The position numbers and the translations under genes were made by a program. 64,000 bases of DNA from Amycolatopsis decaplanina DSM 44594 (GTDB lineage: Bacteria; Actinomycetota; Actinomycetes; Mycobacteriales; Pseudonocardiaceae), in assembly GCF_000342005.1 (NCBI RefSeq), contig NZ_AOHO01000067.1, positions 1 to 64,000 of the forward strand, written 5' to 3'. The notes below the pieces were generated by a model. The model made no database searches, was not told the DNA's origin, and worked only from the letters and a program-made list of their open reading frames with translations. Shown in pieces: positions 61,021-64,000 of the stretch. Within the stretch, counting starts at the first letter, position 1. Each line of letters starts with the position of its first letter.

Positions 61021-61895
61021 GTCTTGAGGATCTTCAGGATCTGCTCACGGTCCGCGCCACCCGGCGTGTCCTGGCCCGAATAGACGGCCAGGGCCGCCGA
61101 GGCGTCGCCCAGCTGCGGCGCGATCACGCCGACCAGGGCGCGCCGCGCGCCACAGGGACCCGGCGGGGTGACGACCTCCGCGAGAACGATGCTCGCGGCG
61201 ACCTTCTTGCCGGAACCGAGCGTGAACTCGGTCGCCTGCGGCGGTTCCGGGGTGATCTTGGCCGTCAGCGGGCCGTTCTCCGGGTTGTAGGCGCTGACGG
61301 CGAGGTCGTCGACCGCCTTCCGCGCCGCGGCGGCCGGCTCGGCGAGCTTCACGTTCGTCACGCCGCTGCCGCCGATCCTGCTTCGCTTCTCCTGCGGGCA
61401 GTAGCCGTCCCCGACGAAGGCACTCGCGACCATGGTGATGCCCGGGACCTGGGTGCCTTTCTCCCAGCCATGGATCGTGCCGGGTTTCGGCGTCCAGTTC
61501 GGCGGGACGTCGTAGGCGTAGACGCCGTCTTTCCCGGCCACCGATTGCCAGCCTTCGGTCACCGGCGGCGCGACGACCTGAGGCGAAGGCGTGTAGACGA
61601 TCGGAGCCCGGGTCGTCGGCGCGCTGCTCTCCGACGTCCGGTCACTGTTGTTCGCGAGCGCGGCGACCGCGATGACACCGAGCGTCGCGAAGAAGCCGTA
61701 CATGGCCCTTCGCCCGCTTCGCGACATCGGCTGCTTCTGCGGCTCCGGCGCCGGTTCGGGTTCGACTGGAGCTGGGGTCTCGGGAGCAGGCGTGTAGCCG
61801 GACGAGTCCGAGGGCTGATAGCCCCCGAACCCGTCCAGCGCCGCGTTGTCCTCGTAGCCCGGGGAATCCCCGCGCTTCTTGCCGAACAGTCCCAT
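60957..61895 (-). CDS. Anchored protein, paralogue 3
   Basis: A 312-residue single-pass protein: cytoplasmic Pro/Glu-rich part, helix AMYGFFATLGVIAVAALA, linker, then the outer domain TEGWQSVAGKDGVYAYDVPPNWTPKPGTIHGWEKG with later cysteines in GDGYCPQEKRSRIGGSG and PPGPCGARRALVG. It is homologous in plan to paralogues 1 and 2. Its ATG overlaps the proS stop by one base, so it follows proS in one transcript. The last 64 bases overlap the convergent fusion gene. Confidence 0.82.
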   Translation of the reverse strand: MGLFGKKRGDSPGYEDNAALDGFGGYQPSDSSGYTPAPETPAPVEPEPAPEPQKQPMSRSGRRAMYGFFATLGVIAVAALANNSDRTSESSAPTTRAPIVYTPSPQVVAPPVTEGWQSVAGKDGVYAYDVPPNWTPKPGTIHGWEKGTQVPGITMVASAFVGDGYCPQEKRSRIGGSGVTNVKLAEPAAAARKAVDDLAVSAYNPENGPLTAKITPEPPQATEFTLGSGKKVAASIVLAEVVTPPGPCGARRALVGVIAPQLGDASAALAVYSGQDTPGGADREQILKILKTYRGVPEADRKTITPPPSTLR

Positions 61896-63643
61896 TACGG
61901 GCGGACGAGCTTGACCAGGTGCTCCACGACCGCGTCGACGGCGATCTCCTCGCGGTCTCCGGTGCGGCGGTCCTTGACCTCGACGACACCGTTCGCCAGG
62001 CCGCGCCCGACGACGAGGATCGTCGGCACACCGACGAGTTCGGCGTCCGCGAACTTCACGCCGGGGGTGGCCTTGCGGTCGTCGAGAACGACCTCGATGC
62101 CGGCGGCGTCCAGTTCGGCGGCGAGCTTCTCGGCGCCCGCGGCGACCGTCTCGTCCTTGCCCGCGATGACGACGTGCACGTCGAACGGCGAGACCTCGCG
62201 CGGCCAGACGATGCCGAGGTCGTCGTGGTTCTGCTCGGCGAGCACGCCGACCAGCCGCGAAACGCCGACGCCGTAGGAACCCATGGTGATGCGGATGGGC
62301 TTGGAGTCCGGTCCCAGCGCGTCGAGTTCGAACGCGTCCGCGTACTTGCGGCCCAGCTGGAAGATGTGCCCGATCTCGATACCGCGGGCGGCGACCAGGG
62401 TGCCCTTGCCGTCGGGCGACGCGTCGCCCTCGCGGACCTCGGCGGCCTCGATCGTGCCGTCACCGTTGAAGTCGCGGCCCGCGACCAGGTCGACCACGTG
62501 GTGGTCGCGCTCGTCGGCGCCGGTGACCCAGGCGGTGCCGTCGACGACGCGCGGGTCGAGCAGGTAGCGGACGCCGTTGTCCTTCAGCGCCTTCGGGCCG
62601 ATGTAGCCCTTCACGAGGAAGGGGTTCTTGGCGAAGTCGGCCTCTTCGAGAAGCTCGAACTCGGCGGGCTCGAGCGACGCTTCGAGGCGCTTCGGGTCGA
62701 CCTCGCGGTCGCCGGGGAGGCCGATGGCCAGCAGCTCCCATTCCTTCGCCCCCGGCTGGCGGGTCTTCACCAGGACGTTCTTGAGCGTGTCCGCGGCGGT
62801 GAAGGTGCGGCCGAGATCGGCGTTGTTGAGGAACGCGACCAGGGACTCGATGGTCGGGGTGTCCGGCGTGTGGTGGACCTCGGCCTCGGGCAGGCCCTCG
62901 ACCGGCTTCGCCTCGGGAGCGGGCGTGGTGACCGCTTCGACGTTGGCCGCGTACCCCGATTCGGTACTGCGGACGTAGGTGTCCTCACCCGTCTCGGCGA
63001 CGGCGAGGAACTCTTCGGAAGCCGAGCCGCCCATCGCGCCGGAGGTCGCCTTCACGACGACGTACTCGATGCCGAGGCGGTCGAACAGCTTCGTGTAGGC
63101 CTGGCGGTGCAGCTCGTACGACTTGGCCAGGCCCTCGTCGTCGAGGTCGAAGGAGTAGGAGTCCTTCATGACGAACTCGCGGCCGCGCAGGATGCCGGCG
63201 CGGGGACGCGCCTCGTCGCGGTACTTCGTCTGGATTTGGTACAGGACGACCGGGTAGTCCTTGTACGAGCTGTATTCACCCTTCACGGTAAGCGCGAAGA
63301 GCTCTTCGTGCGTCGGGCCGAGGAGGTAGTCGGCGCCCTTGCGGTCCTTGAGGCGGAACAGGGCGTCGCCGTACTCGGTCCACCGGCCGGTGGCCTCGTA
63401 AGGCTCCTTCGGCAGCAGCGCGGGGAACTGGATCTCCTGCGCGCCGATGGCGTTCATCTCTTCACGGACGACGTTCTCGATACGGCGCAGCACCCGCAGG
63501 CCCAGCGGCAGCCAGGAGTAGCCGCCCGGGGCCACCCGGCGGACGTAGCCGGCGCGTACCAGGAGCCGGTGGCTCGGTACCTCGGCGTCCGCCGGATCCT
63601 CACGCAGGGTGCGAAGGAACAACGACGACATCCTGGTGATCAC
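61895..63643 (-). CDS. proS: Prolyl-tRNA synthetase (bacterial long form)
   Basis: A 582-residue class II aminoacyl-tRNA synthetase of the bacterial type with an editing (INS) domain. Motif 2 region TKYRDEARPRAGILRGREFVMKDSYSFD; motif 1 in YSWLPLGLRVLRRIENVVREEMN; motif 3 ITMGSYGVGVSRLVGVLAEQ. The insertion containing HHTPDTPTIESLVAFLNNADLG is the editing domain, which clears Ala-tRNA(Pro), and the anticodon domain is at the C-terminus. GTG at 63643 has GAGGAG 7 bases upstream and is preferred over a longer frame. No upstream T-box is evident. Confidence 0.96.
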   Translation of the reverse strand: MITRMSSLFLRTLREDPADAEVPSHRLLVRAGYVRRVAPGGYSWLPLGLRVLRRIENVVREEMNAIGAQEIQFPALLPKEPYEATGRWTEYGDALFRLKDRKGADYLLGPTHEELFALTVKGEYSSYKDYPVVLYQIQTKYRDEARPRAGILRGREFVMKDSYSFDLDDEGLAKSYELHRQAYTKLFDRLGIEYVVVKATSGAMGGSASEEFLAVAETGEDTYVRSTESGYAANVEAVTTPAPEAKPVEGLPEAEVHHTPDTPTIESLVAFLNNADLGRTFTAADTLKNVLVKTRQPGAKEWELLAIGLPGDREVDPKRLEASLEPAEFELLEEADFAKNPFLVKGYIGPKALKDNGVRYLLDPRVVDGTAWVTGADERDHHVVDLVAGRDFNGDGTIEAAEVREGDASPDGKGTLVAARGIEIGHIFQLGRKYADAFELDALGPDSKPIRITMGSYGVGVSRLVGVLAEQNHDDLGIVWPREVSPFDVHVVIAGKDETVAAGAEKLAAELDAAGIEVVLDDRKATPGVKFADAELVGVPTILVVGRGLANGVVEVKDRRTGDREEIAVDAVVEHLVKLVRP

Positions 63644-63798
63644 TTCTGGGCTCCTCGCTGGAATTACGTGCTTAGACGTTCTGCGCAGCGTAGTCACCCC
63701 ACCCCGGGCCGGTTCAACCGGTTATCGCGGGCGCCCGGTTTTGTCGGTGGGCGCCGCTGGCGTGCCTCCACGGGTATCGAACCGGGCATGGTCGCGAG

Positions 63799-63873
63799 AT
63801 GCCGGACTTCGCCTGGGCGGTGCCGGCCGATCCCGTCGGCAACGAATTCCGCGTCGCGACCCACGAGGGGTGA
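63799..63873 (+). pseudogene. C-terminal remnant of a VOC/glyoxalase-family gene
   Basis: A frame from about 63769 ends MPDFAWAVPADPVGNEF-RVATHEG and a TGA at 63871-63873. The pattern A-W-x-V-x-A-D-P-x-G-N-E-F is the standard final strand of VOC (glyoxalase/bleomycin resistance) proteins. Nothing upstream continues the fold, since proS begins just beyond on the other strand. It looks like a decayed fragment. The ATG at 63799 is only the first in-frame methionine and probably not a start. Confidence 0.5.
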
Positions 63874-63901
63874 CGCAGGTCGCGATGGTCAGAATGGCGG
63901 C

Positions 63902-64000
63902 ATGACGGAGCGAGCCATCCTGCCCTGGTCCGACATCGAGCTGCCCGAAGGGCTGAGCGCGCGGCTCTACGACGGTATTGGCCCGCTACCGGACGAAGGC
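63902..64000 (+). CDS. Partial gene at right edge, unknown
   Basis: An ATG at 63902 opens a frame that runs off the window: MTERAILPWSDIELPEGLS, then ARLYDGIGPLPDEG. Composition and codon usage look coding. Too little is present to assign a family. The ATG has a weak upstream AGAATGGCGG context. It is transcribed away from proS. Confidence 0.5.
   Translation, partial: MTERAILPWSDIELPEGLSARLYDGIGPLPDEG

Overview
The window is a stretch of high-GC actinobacterial chromosome, most likely from a Pseudonocardiaceae genome close to Amycolatopsis. This genus-level call is inference. It rests on very high GC, frequent GTG and TTG starts, Gram-positive-type gene orders (fasR-fabD-fabH-acpP-fabF; ahpE-DUF3052-aceE as in mycobacteria), an Lsr2-type protein, a mycobacterial-type CtpE pump and a class III-type cyclic-nucleotide phosphodiesterase. 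No phage, transposase, plasmid or CRISPR array was found; it reads as ordinary core and near-core chromosome.

Layout. 1-8.3 kb: an rRNA-leader-like motif at the left edge, an LtrA-like membrane protein, a DHA2-type MFS exporter coupled to dnaE, and a pRiA4b ORF-3-like protein. 8.4-14.1 kb: an F420-type nitroreductase and an esterase, then a GntR regulator with asparagine permease, asparaginase II and aspartase (asparagine to fumarate plus ammonia). 14.2-21.4 kb: a CocE-type hydrolase, a phosphodiesterase, several divergent regulator/target pairs (GntR/aminotransferase, TetR/membrane protein, MarR/AhpD-like) and a secreted cupin. 21.6-28.9 kb: a double-GNAT protein, tRNA-Val(UAC), ahpE, DUF3052, aceE, lldD and pnuC. 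29-35 kb: a mechanosensitive-type channel protein and the fatty acid initiation/elongation operon with its PucR-type activator. 35-43.6 kb: a CtpE-type P-ATPase, DUF3145, a secreted subtilase, an anchored protein of unknown role and a flavoprotein disulfide reductase. 43.7-48.4 kb: a hybrid Lsr2/H1-like nucleoid protein, a lipoate-ligase-like protein translationally coupled to pntB, and pntAb-pntAa. 48.4-53.6 kb: a TetR regulator divergent from a ferredoxin reductase and acyl desaturase pair, then a two-component system. 53.6-64 kb: an acetyltransferase divergent from an XRE-cupin regulator, a YjbQ protein, a membrane protein and a HAD phosphatase sharing a repeated operator-like motif, three paralogous anchored proteins around a rhomboid-like/DUF2156 fusion, proS, a small VOC remnant and a partial gene at the right edge.

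The genes do not form one large pathway. Several are metabolically linked: pyruvate dehydrogenase, lactate oxidation, fatty acid initiation and elongation, desaturation, and transhydrogenase supplying NADPH.

Two things stand out. First, intergenic spaces carry a dispersed family of long hairpins. Two copies 25 kb apart are identical over 48 nt. Two others 32 kb apart match at 43 of 48 positions in opposite orientation, loop included. Most have arms that are themselves self-complementary. Second, the 234-residue protein at 43726-44430 joins an Lsr2 oligomerisation domain to a lysine/alanine-rich histone H1-like tail and lacks the usual Lsr2 DNA-binding domain.
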